From Caballeronia mineralivorans PML1(12) (GTDB lineage Bacteria > Pseudomonadota > Gammaproteobacteria > Burkholderiales > Burkholderiaceae): a stretch of DNA of 64,000 bases. A program made the translations under genes and the position numbers. Location: assembly GCF_001028175.1 (NCBI RefSeq), contig NZ_AEJF01000068.1, forward strand, positions 1 through 64,000, given 5' to 3'. The first letter of the stretch is position 1. Each line of letters begins with the position of its first letter. Of this stretch, positions 11,278 through 18,455 are shown piece by piece. Under the pieces are notes generated by a model. It was not told the DNA's origin. It did no database searches and saw only the letters and a program-made list of their open reading frames with translations.

Positions 11278-11547
11278 TCAGTAGGAATATGGGTATGTGG
11301 GTAGGAGCGAGTCATGTCGGGACGACAACTGCACCGGCTCAGCGCGCTGCGGTAGATTCGGGCTCCGTTTGAACGGAAAGGTCATGTTTGCGAGGAAATT
11401 GGCTTCTTCGTGCTCCGTGGTGGTCATGAAGAATGCCTCCGGGTGAACGCCCATTGCCTCGTGGAGGGTCTCGTGTATTCCCTTGAGGACAGCGCTGCCA
11501 AATTGCGCAGACTTGCCGCTGCGCATCGGTACATGTGTCATGGGCAT
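11278..11547 (-). pseudogene. Possible tautomerase-family fragment
   Basis: The minus-strand frame contains a segment resembling the Tautomerase_2-type N-terminal half: MTHVPMRSGKSAQFGSAV, KGIHETLHEAMGVHPEAFF, then TEHEEANFLANMTF. The usual second half of the domain (R-S-D-x-V-x-I strand) is replaced by unrelated sequence. If the assignment is right, the gene is truncated. A catalytic N-terminal proline after the initiator is only present if translation starts at the MPMT methionine at 11547. No clear ribosome site is seen. Confidence 0.35.
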
Positions 11548-11687
11548 GGAAGGATCCGGTTGGCCATTGCTGGATCCAATCATAGGTGCATCAACCGATG
11601 CCATTCAACAGTCGCCCCTGATTGTTGTGATGAGATTTGTAAATCATTAGATACGCAGCGCTTCCGCCTCCCCCGCTTAAGTTCACG

Positions 11688-11710
11688 GCACTCCCCCATT
11701 CAGGGGGTGC
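11688..11710. promoter_or_regulatory. Candidate LAL (MalT-like) operator upstream of acyl-CoA ligase
   Basis: The site reads GCACTCCCCC, spacer ATTCA, GGGGGTGC, a near-perfect dyad ~125 bp before the ligase start. The same CCCC(C)-N5-GGGG(G) design recurs upstream of both LAL regulator genes (21248-21263, and twice at 39024-39071). LAL regulators related to MalT bind G-rich boxes (MalT box GGGGAKGAGG). The sequence match is direct; the binding is inferred. Confidence 0.5.
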
Positions 11711-11835
11711 TGCCCGAGTCCTGACACTTGCATGATTGTCGCAACGGGATGTCACAGCAGGCCGAGAAAAATAAATAGATCAGCATTCGCCTGCAATCCA
11801 GCTTGCAATCCATTTTTGGACTAGAGGAGATATAG

Positions 11836-13479
11836 ATGCAGGACGAAGCCAAGACGCCAGGATCCACCGCCTACGCCTATCCGTTGCTGATCAAGCAGTT
11901 GTTGCTCACGCCGTTCGTTCAGGCGCAGGACGAGGAGATCGTCTACCGGGATCAGTTCCGGATGACCTATGCGACGTTGCGCGAGCGTATCGCACGCCTC
12001 GCCAACGGTTTGAGCCAACTTGGCGTGCAGCACGGCAGCACCGTCGGAGTGATGGACTGGGACAGCCACCGCTATCTCGAATGCTATTTCGCCGTTCCGA
12101 TGATGGGCGCTGTCTTGCAGACCGTGAACGTGCGTCTGTCCCCGGCAGAAATCGCCTACACGATCAATCACGCCGGCGCTGAAATCCTCCTGGTCCACAC
12201 TGATTTTCTGCCTGTCGTCGAAGCGATCAAGGACAAACTGGAAACAGTGCGTACTTTCATCTGGATCGATGAGTCAGGCAGCGAAGCTTGTGCACACAGT
12301 ATTCCGTTCTCGGCTGAATACGAGGCGATGCTGTCGGGCAATAGCACGAGCTACGCGTTTCCGGACTTTGACGAGAACACTCGTGCAACGACGTTTTACA
12401 CCACCGGTACGACCGGTCTTCCCAAGGGCGTCTACTTTACGCATCGGCAACTGGTTCTGCACACCATCACCCTGATGGCGGCACTGGCGAGCCCTGTCTC
12501 GGGACAGCGTTTCCATCGTGGCGACGTGTACATGCCGCTCACCCCGATGTTTCATGTCCACGCATGGGGCATGCCGTATATCGCCACGGTTCTGGGTGTG
12601 AAGCAGGTCTATCCCGGGCGCTATTCACCGGACCGGCTCGCACGCCTCGTTCGCGACGAGGGCGTCACGTTTTCACATTGCGTCGGCACGATCCTGCACA
12701 TGCTGCTCTCGTGCGAGGAGGGGATGGCGACGGACCTGAGCAAGTGGAAGATCATCATCGGCGGCGGCGCGTTGCCGCAAGGCCTCGCCCAAGCGGCGCT
12801 AGACCGGGGCATCGACGTGTTCGTCGGTTACGGGATGTCGGAAACGTGCCCTGTACTCAGTCTCGCGCAACTTCCGCCCGGAGCCGAAAAGCTCGACGCC
12901 GGCGAGCAGCTTCGCCTGCGCTGCAAGACCGGCCGGCCTGTTCCCCTGGTTGACCTGCGTGTCGTCGACGACGACATGAACGAGCTCGTCCACGATGGCA
13001 AAGCCACCGGCGAAATCGTCGCTCGGGCACCGTGGCTCACGCAGGGATATCTGAACAATCCCGAGGCTTCTGAACAGCTTTGGGCCGGCGGTTATCTCCA
13101 TACGCAAGACATTGCCAATATCGATCCGACGGGCAACATACAAATTACCGATCGTCTAAAGGACGTGATCAAGTCCGGCGGCGAGTGGGTTTCATCGCTC
13201 GAAATAGAAAACCTGATCTCGCAATACGAGGGCGTTTCCGAAGTGGCCGTCATCGGCATCAAGGATGATAAATGGGGGGAGCGGCCGGTAGCCCTGGTCG
13301 TGCTCAAGGAGGGGACGGCAGTCACGGAGGACGATATCAAGCAGCACGTACTGTCGTTCAGCGCATCCGGGAAGATCTCGAAATACGCGGTGCCGCAGGT
13401 CGTGAAGTTCGTCGATGCACTTGCAAAAACGAGTGTTGGCAAGATCAACAAGAAGGGGCTGCGCGAGCAGTTCGCCTGA
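11836..13479 (+). CDS. Acyl-CoA ligase (long/medium-chain fatty acid--CoA ligase type)
   Basis: This 547-residue AMP-dependent synthetase activates a carboxylic acid to its CoA thioester through an acyl-adenylate. The P-loop-like motif TTGTTGLPKG is at ~188-197, the adenylate-binding GYGMSET at ~330, the hinge region around TDRLKDVIKSGGEWVSS, and the catalytic Lys in KTSVGKINKKGL near the C-terminus. It resembles FadD-like and alkyl-chain ligases more than acetyl-CoA synthetase. It is the first gene of a run on the same strand ending at 18437 (MaoC, PhaC, phasin, PhaZ, DUF445). That suggests it feeds acyl-CoA into PHA metabolism. A candidate LAL operator lies upstream. Confidence 0.92.
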   Translation: MQDEAKTPGSTAYAYPLLIKQLLLTPFVQAQDEEIVYRDQFRMTYATLRERIARLANGLSQLGVQHGSTVGVMDWDSHRYLECYFAVPMMGAVLQTVNVRLSPAEIAYTINHAGAEILLVHTDFLPVVEAIKDKLETVRTFIWIDESGSEACAHSIPFSAEYEAMLSGNSTSYAFPDFDENTRATTFYTTGTTGLPKGVYFTHRQLVLHTITLMAALASPVSGQRFHRGDVYMPLTPMFHVHAWGMPYIATVLGVKQVYPGRYSPDRLARLVRDEGVTFSHCVGTILHMLLSCEEGMATDLSKWKIIIGGGALPQGLAQAALDRGIDVFVGYGMSETCPVLSLAQLPPGAEKLDAGEQLRLRCKTGRPVPLVDLRVVDDDMNELVHDGKATGEIVARAPWLTQGYLNNPEASEQLWAGGYLHTQDIANIDPTGNIQITDRLKDVIKSGGEWVSSLEIENLISQYEGVSEVAVIGIKDDKWGERPVALVVLKEGTAVTEDDIKQHVLSFSASGKISKYAVPQVVKFVDALAKTSVGKINKKGLREQFA

Positions 13480-13501
13480 CCAGCGCCAAGGAGCAAACAC
13501 G

Positions 13502-13966
13502 ATGAGCATCAATGGATACAGCGTCGCCACCATCGACGACTTCGTTGGCCGCGAACTAGGCGTGTCGAACTGGGTTGATGTCGATCAGGCACGTATCAAT
13601 GCGTTCGCCGAGTGTACGGGCGACAAGCAATGGATTCACGTGGACGAGGAGCGCGCGAAGCGCGAAAGCCCGTTCGGCGGCACGATCGCACACGGCTATC
13701 TGACGCTTTCACTACTGGCGGCGCTCGCCATCGAGATCGGAACCATTCCAGAGGACGCATCGGCCGGGCTGAACTATGGGCTGGACAAGGTGCGCTTCAT
13801 GACACCGGTGAAGGCGGGAGCGCGAGTGAGAAATCGCGTGACGCTGATGTCGGTGGAAAAGAAGGGCGGCGGCCGGATCGTCGTCAAGACGATGAACGAA
13901 CTGCAGATCGAGGGCGAGGAGAAGCCGGCGCTCATCGCCGAGACCTTGGCGATGCTGGTCTCGTAA
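13502..13966 (+). CDS. MaoC-family (R)-enoyl-CoA hydratase, PhaJ-like
   Basis: This 154-residue single hot-dog-fold hydratase starts at 13502 behind an AAGGAG site. The hydratase-2 catalytic pair is present as Asp41 and His46 in FAECTGDKQWIHVDEERA, followed by the overhang FGGTIAHGYLTLSLL. Proteins of this kind hydrate trans-2-enoyl-CoA to (R)-3-hydroxyacyl-CoA, the substrate of PHA synthases. The gene sits 22 bp after the ligase and 53 bp before the PhaC-type synthase, which fits a PhaJ role. The exact chain length cannot be told. Confidence 0.9.
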   Translation: MSINGYSVATIDDFVGRELGVSNWVDVDQARINAFAECTGDKQWIHVDEERAKRESPFGGTIAHGYLTLSLLAALAIEIGTIPEDASAGLNYGLDKVRFMTPVKAGARVRNRVTLMSVEKKGGGRIVVKTMNELQIEGEEKPALIAETLAMLVS

Positions 13967-14019
13967 GCGCCAAGCAACCGGGTTGGCGAAGGGGATAGAG
14001 ATGTTTGAGGAGCGGCAAG

Positions 14020-15726
14020 ATGGCGGCAAATGACGAAAGCACGGCACGCAGCGAGGAGCAGAACGACCTCGCGGCGTCTGCCGCGGAAGGCATACTCGGA
14101 CCGAATCCGTTCGTGGGACTGCGCCCGCGTGACATTCTGGCAACCGCGCAACAGATTGGCGCCCAGGCGTTGCGACAACCCACCTTGCTCATGGAGCAGG
14201 AGGCGGCGCTTGCGCGCGATCTGATGGCTGTGCTTGCCGGCAGCGCGGAGTGTACGCCGCCTCAGGGCGACAAGCGCTTCACCGACCCTGCGTGGCAGGA
14301 CAATTCGCTTTACCGCATGGCGCTGCAAGGTTACGTGGCGTGGCGCAACGCGCTGACAGGGTTTGTCGACCGCTCGGCGCTCGACGCGAAGAGCAAGGAA
14401 CGCGCGCAGTTCGTGCTGTCGCTGTACACCGACGCCATGTCGCCGACGAACACGCTGCTCGGCAATCCGGCCGCGCTCAAGAAGGTCATCGATTCGGGTG
14501 GTGCGAGCCTGCTTGGCGGCATCAGGAACCTCGTGACGGACATGCTGCAGAACCAGGGGATGCCCGCGCAAGTCGACAGGTCGGCGTTCAAGGTGGGCGA
14601 AAATCTCGCCACGTCGCCGGGCGCGGTGGTCTTTCGCAACGATGTGCTCGAGCTGATCCAGTACACGCCGGCAACCGAGCATGTGTACGTCCGCCCGCAA
14701 TTGATCGTGCCGCCACAGATCAATAAGTACTACATTTTCGACCTCTCCGAAGGCAAGAGCATCGTCGACTATCTGGTGAAGAGCGAGTTCCAGGTGTTCG
14801 TGGTGAGTTGGCGCAATCCTACTGCTGCGCAGAGTCACTGGGACCTCGATACCTATGTTGCCGCGCTCCTCGAAGCGATCGGGGCGGTGCGGGATATCAC
14901 CGGCAGCGACGACATCAACCTGCACGGCGCCTGCTCGGGTGCGATGACGATTTCGGCGCTCCTCGGCCACCTCGCAAGCCGGGGTGACAGGAGCGTCAAT
15001 GCCGCCACGCTGATGGTCGCCGTGCTGGACAATACGGCTGACTCGCAGCTCGGTCTCTTTGCAACGCCGGAAGCCATCGCGGCCGCGAAGCAGAACAGCA
15101 CATCGAAGGGCGTGCTCGCCGGCGAAGAAATGGGCCGCGTGTTCGCGTGGATGAGACCCAACGATCTCGTCTGGAACTACTGGGTCAATAACTATCTGCT
15201 CGGTAAAACGCCGCCCGCTTTCGACATCCTCTATTGGAACAACGACGCGACCCGGCTGCCCGCGCGGATGCATGGGCAACTTCTCGATATTTTCACGGGC
15301 AATCTGTTCAGCAAGCCTCGCGCGCTGACGGTCCTGGGTACGCCGATCGACCTGTCCAACGTGACGTGCGACAAATACGTCGTCGCGGGCATGACCGATC
15401 ACATCACCCCGTGGAAGGGCGTGTACAACACGGCGCGCACGTTCGGCGGCGACACGCGCTTCGTGCTGAGTTCGAGCGGTCATATCCAGAGCTTGATCAA
15501 CCCGCCGGGCAATCCGAAGGCGAAGTTCTTCCTCAATCGCGATTTGGCCGGCAATGCCGACGCGTGGCTCACCAATGCCCGGGCCGAAAAGGACACGTGG
15601 TGGGGCGACTGGCGCACGTGGCTCGCCGACCATTCCGACGAGCGGCGGCCCGCACCGGCGACGCTCGGCAACAAGCGGCACCCCTCGGGCGTGAAGGCAC
15701 CGGGAACGTATGTCGTGGAAGCATAA
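14020..15726 (+). CDS. phaC: PHA synthase-type polymerase (PhaC family, class I/II-like)
   Basis: With the ATG at 14020 (GAGGAG seven bases upstream) the protein has 568 residues, normal for a class I/II PhaC. The N-terminal domain ends with WRNPTAAQSHWDLDTYV. The catalytic triad is visible: Cys305 in the lipase-like box GACSGAM, Asp460 in GMTDHITPW and His488 in SSSGHIQSL. The usual box in class I enzymes is GxCxGG; here Ala replaces the second Gly, so the enzyme is somewhat divergent. It would polymerise 3-hydroxyacyl-CoA on the granule surface. Its neighbours (hydratase, phasin, depolymerase) support this. Confidence 0.88.
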   Translation: MAANDESTARSEEQNDLAASAAEGILGPNPFVGLRPRDILATAQQIGAQALRQPTLLMEQEAALARDLMAVLAGSAECTPPQGDKRFTDPAWQDNSLYRMALQGYVAWRNALTGFVDRSALDAKSKERAQFVLSLYTDAMSPTNTLLGNPAALKKVIDSGGASLLGGIRNLVTDMLQNQGMPAQVDRSAFKVGENLATSPGAVVFRNDVLELIQYTPATEHVYVRPQLIVPPQINKYYIFDLSEGKSIVDYLVKSEFQVFVVSWRNPTAAQSHWDLDTYVAALLEAIGAVRDITGSDDINLHGACSGAMTISALLGHLASRGDRSVNAATLMVAVLDNTADSQLGLFATPEAIAAAKQNSTSKGVLAGEEMGRVFAWMRPNDLVWNYWVNNYLLGKTPPAFDILYWNNDATRLPARMHGQLLDIFTGNLFSKPRALTVLGTPIDLSNVTCDKYVVAGMTDHITPWKGVYNTARTFGGDTRFVLSSSGHIQSLINPPGNPKAKFFLNRDLAGNADAWLTNARAEKDTWWGDWRTWLADHSDERRPAPATLGNKRHPSGVKAPGTYVVEA

Positions 15727-15747
15727 GGCACACGCTCCGGCACACTC

Positions 15748-15768
15748 GTTGACCGCACAGTGGTCAAC
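15748..15768 (+). promoter_or_regulatory. Perfect dyad between phaC and phasin gene
   Basis: The arms GTTGACC and GGTCAAC are separated by GCACAGT and followed by ATTTTCTT. The element lies 21 bp after the PhaC stop and ~30 bp before the phasin start. It could be a weak intrinsic terminator that attenuates read-through, or an operator for the phasin promoter. Confidence 0.4.
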
Positions 15769-15799
15769 ATTTTCTTAATGTAGTTTAATTGGAGTACTG

Positions 15800-16225
15800 A
15801 TGATGGATTCAACCAATTCGAATAGAATTTTCGCTGAATATAAAAAGGTCATTGGACAGTTCAAGCTGCCGGGCATCGACGTCGCTGCGATCCTCGAGAC
15901 GCGCCGCAAGGACATCGAGGCGATCGCCGAAGCCAATACGACCGCGATTGCAGGCGTGCAGTCGCTAGCTCAGAAGCAGTCGGAGATCCTCCGCACGACA
16001 CTGACCGAATTGCAGTCGCTCGTCAGCCGCGTTGGCCAGTCGGGCGCCCAGCCCGCCGCCAACACGGGCGAAGTGGTCCAGCAGGCATTGCAAAAGGCGC
16101 TGGTGGACATGCAGGAACTCGCAGACACGGCATACCGTGCGCAGTCGGACAGCTTCGCGGTGGTCACCAAGCGCGTCGCCGAGCACGTCGAGGAATTGAA
16201 GACGCTCCTTCAGCCGAAGAAGTAA
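15800..16225 (+). CDS. phaP: Phasin family protein
   Basis: This 141-residue, largely helical protein has the phasin-2 pattern: an N-terminal segment FAEYKKVIGQFKLPGIDVAA, then a long amphipathic helix rich in Ala, Glu and Gln (IEAIAEANTTAIAGVQSLAQ) and a heptad-like region to the Lys-rich end. Phasins coat PHA granules and control their size. The placement between a PhaC-type synthase and a PhaZ-type depolymerase is strong context. Two ATG codons are adjacent (15800, 15803). The stop codon lies in a 14-bp tandem duplication. Confidence 0.9.
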   Translation: MMDSTNSNRIFAEYKKVIGQFKLPGIDVAAILETRRKDIEAIAEANTTAIAGVQSLAQKQSEILRTTLTELQSLVSRVGQSGAQPAANTGEVVQQALQKALVDMQELADTAYRAQSDSFAVVTKRVAEHVEELKTLLQPKK

Positions 16226-16240
16226 TGCCGAAGAAGTAAT
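16213..16240 (+). repeat. 14-bp tandem duplication over phasin stop codon
   Basis: The unit GCCGAAGAAGTAAT occurs twice head to tail (16213-16226, 16227-16240). The first copy contains the phasin stop codon. The second copy is outside the gene and out of frame. It looks like a slippage duplication. Confidence 0.85.
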
Positions 16241-16311
16241 TCGACACAGCCGATGCGACATGCCGACGCCTCGAATGATTGTCCTTCCAGAAGCTGATCC
16301 GGAAACAAGAA

Positions 16312-17145
16312 ATGCACACGAACCCCGAGTCTGCTTGCAGTATGCAAATCCAGATGATCGATCTGGACGGTCAGATACTGCGTGTCGCAACGTGGCACGG
16401 CAGTGACGCTTCGCCGCCGCTGCTCATTTTCAACGGCATCGGCGCCAACCTCGAACTGGTGGAGCCGTTCGTCACGGCGCTCGAAGATGTGAGCGTCATC
16501 ATCTTCGACGTTCCCGGCGTCGGCGGCTCGCCTGCTCCGGTCGTGCCTTATCGCTTTTCCACGTTGTCCGTGTTGACCGACAAGTTGCTGACGCGGCTGG
16601 GCCATGAGGGGGCCGTCGATGTGCTCGGCGTATCGTGGGGCGGCGCGCTGGCGCAGCAGTTTGCGCGTCTGTATCCGGGGCGCTGCCGCAGGCTGATCCT
16701 TGCGGCAACCTCACCTGGCGTCATCATGGTGCCGGCCAAACTGTCAGTGTTGTCAAAGCTGATCGGGCCGCGCCGCTACACCGATCCCGCTTACCTGCAA
16801 CAGGTGGGCGCGGACATCTACGGGGGCGCTTACCGGCGCAATCCGTCGCTGCTGAAGGCGCACAGCCAGCACATCCAGCCGCCGCGCGGGCGCGGCTATA
16901 TCTATCAACTGCTGGCCGCGACAGGCTGGAGCAGCTTGCCGTGGCTTGGTGCGTTGCGCCAGAAGACACTGGTCATGCACGGCAACGACGACCCGATCGT
17001 GCCGCTGACCAACGCGAAGATTCTCGCCGGCCGTATCCGCGATGCGACGCTCTATGTGATCGACGACGGTCACCTGTTTCTTATCTCGCGCGCGAATGAA
17101 GTCGCGCCTGTGGTGCGCAGGTTTCTCCGGCAGGAGGCGAGTTGA
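16312..17145 (+). CDS. phaZ: Intracellular PHA depolymerase, PhaZ-type alpha/beta hydrolase
   Basis: This 277-residue alpha/beta hydrolase closely follows the medium-chain-length PHA depolymerase of pseudomonads. The nucleophile is Ser108 in the box GVSWGGALAQQFARLYP, the acid is Asp226 or Asp227 (GNDDPIVPL) and the base is His254 in DDGHLFL. The stretch FNGIGANLELVEPF carries the oxyanion region. It would release 3-hydroxy acids from granules. I chose the ATG at 16312; a TTG at 16279 is also in frame. The 3' end overlaps the DUF445 start codon. Confidence 0.88.
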   Translation: MHTNPESACSMQIQMIDLDGQILRVATWHGSDASPPLLIFNGIGANLELVEPFVTALEDVSVIIFDVPGVGGSPAPVVPYRFSTLSVLTDKLLTRLGHEGAVDVLGVSWGGALAQQFARLYPGRCRRLILAATSPGVIMVPAKLSVLSKLIGPRRYTDPAYLQQVGADIYGGAYRRNPSLLKAHSQHIQPPRGRGYIYQLLAATGWSSLPWLGALRQKTLVMHGNDDPIVPLTNAKILAGRIRDATLYVIDDGHLFLISRANEVAPVVRRFLRQEAS

Positions 17146-18437
17146 GTTTCTTTGCGGGCGACGGCGATCGCGATGGTATGCGGCCGACCATTGCGAATGC
17201 AGGCGAAGACCGCAAGGCAAGCGGCTTGAAGCGCATGCGGCGAACGGCGATGTGGCTGCTCGCCTTCATGATTGCGTTGCTGTTCGCGTGTGTCGCCTGG
17301 CAGGCTGACCATTCATGGCTTGCGTGGCCGCGCGCGTTTGCGGAGGCCGGCACGGTCGGCGCGATCGCGGACTGGTACGCAGTCGTCGCGCTGTTCCGTC
17401 ATCCTTTGGGTTTGCGGATCCCGCACACGGCGATCATTCCGCAAAACCAGCAGCGCATTGCCGAGAGCCTCGGCAGCTTCGTCGAAGAAAATTTCCTGGC
17501 ACCGGAGCTCATCATCGGCAGGCTGAGCGGCCACGATGCCGCACAGGCGCTTGCCCGGTGGCTGGCGCAGCCGGCGAACAGCCGCGGGGTCGCCGATATC
17601 GTGGCGGACGCCGTTGCAGGATTACTCGAGGGCATTGACGAAGCAGACCTCCAGTGGTTTTTCGACCGTCTGGTGATACCGCAGTTGCGTACGCTCGACG
17701 TATCCCGCGTGGCCGGCGACGTCCTCAAAGTACTGACCGAAGGCGAGCGGCATCAGCCGTGGCTGGTTCACGGACTCGAAGCTCTGGAGAAGTGGCTGAC
17801 GGCGAACGTCGACATGATCAAGGCCAAATTCAGCGAGACGTCGAGGTACACGCCCGCGCCGCTTGACGACTATATCGTCAGGAAATTTATCGAAGGCATC
17901 ATTGCGCTTCTCCATGAAGCGGCGGCGAGTCCGGACCACGCGCTTCGCCGCCAGTTCGATGAGACCTTGCAGGCGCTGACCGTGAGATTGCAGACATCGG
18001 CCGTACACCGCCGTTTCGGCAAGTCGCTGATGCACGACTGCATCCGCTATTTCAGGCATGCAGACTATTATCGCGTGCTGCTGGAGCGCTTACGCATACG
18101 TGTGACCGCCGATCTCGGTCACGAGCAATCGTCCGTGCGCGACGCATTGACAAGCATGCTGGCTTCACTCGGCAAGCGGATCAGCCGCGAGCCCGCGATT
18201 CGACACAAGCTGAGCGCGTGGTGGCTCGCGCTCGCGCGTGAACTTGTCGTGCGCTACGGGCGCCAGTTGTCCGCGCTGATCACCGAGGTCGTAAAAGGCT
18301 GGAATGCGGGTGAAGTGAGCCGGAAGATCGAAGCAGAAATCGGCCGTGACCTGCAGTATGTCCGGATCAACGGCACATTCGTGGGCGGCATGGTCGGCGT
18401 GCTGCTTCACGCCGCCATACTCGCCATCATGCGGTGA
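17142..18437 (+). CDS. DUF445-family membrane-associated protein (YjiN-like)
   Basis: This 431-residue protein has the DUF445 (COG2733) layout. An N-terminal hydrophobic segment near residues 30-50 (WLLAFMIALLFACVAWQ) is followed by the conserved AGTVGAIADWYAVVALFRHP block, a long helical body, and a C-terminal hydrophobic segment after YVRINGTFVGGMVG. The TTG at 17142 overlaps the PhaZ stop and has AGGAGG four bases ahead; an ATG at 17178 is the alternative. The function of DUF445 is unknown. Translational coupling to phaZ suggests a link to granule metabolism or the envelope, by context only. Confidence 0.85.
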   Translation: MSFFAGDGDRDGMRPTIANAGEDRKASGLKRMRRTAMWLLAFMIALLFACVAWQADHSWLAWPRAFAEAGTVGAIADWYAVVALFRHPLGLRIPHTAIIPQNQQRIAESLGSFVEENFLAPELIIGRLSGHDAAQALARWLAQPANSRGVADIVADAVAGLLEGIDEADLQWFFDRLVIPQLRTLDVSRVAGDVLKVLTEGERHQPWLVHGLEALEKWLTANVDMIKAKFSETSRYTPAPLDDYIVRKFIEGIIALLHEAAASPDHALRRQFDETLQALTVRLQTSAVHRRFGKSLMHDCIRYFRHADYYRVLLERLRIRVTADLGHEQSSVRDALTSMLASLGKRISREPAIRHKLSAWWLALARELVVRYGRQLSALITEVVKGWNAGEVSRKIEAEIGRDLQYVRINGTFVGGMVGVLLHAAILAIMR

Positions 18438-18455
18438 GACGCGGTGACATGCGCG

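Noticed and set aside
13774-15681. Open frame of 635 codons on the minus strand
   Set aside because: It is the mirror of phaC and the MaoC gene, Arg/His-rich and without recognisable domains.
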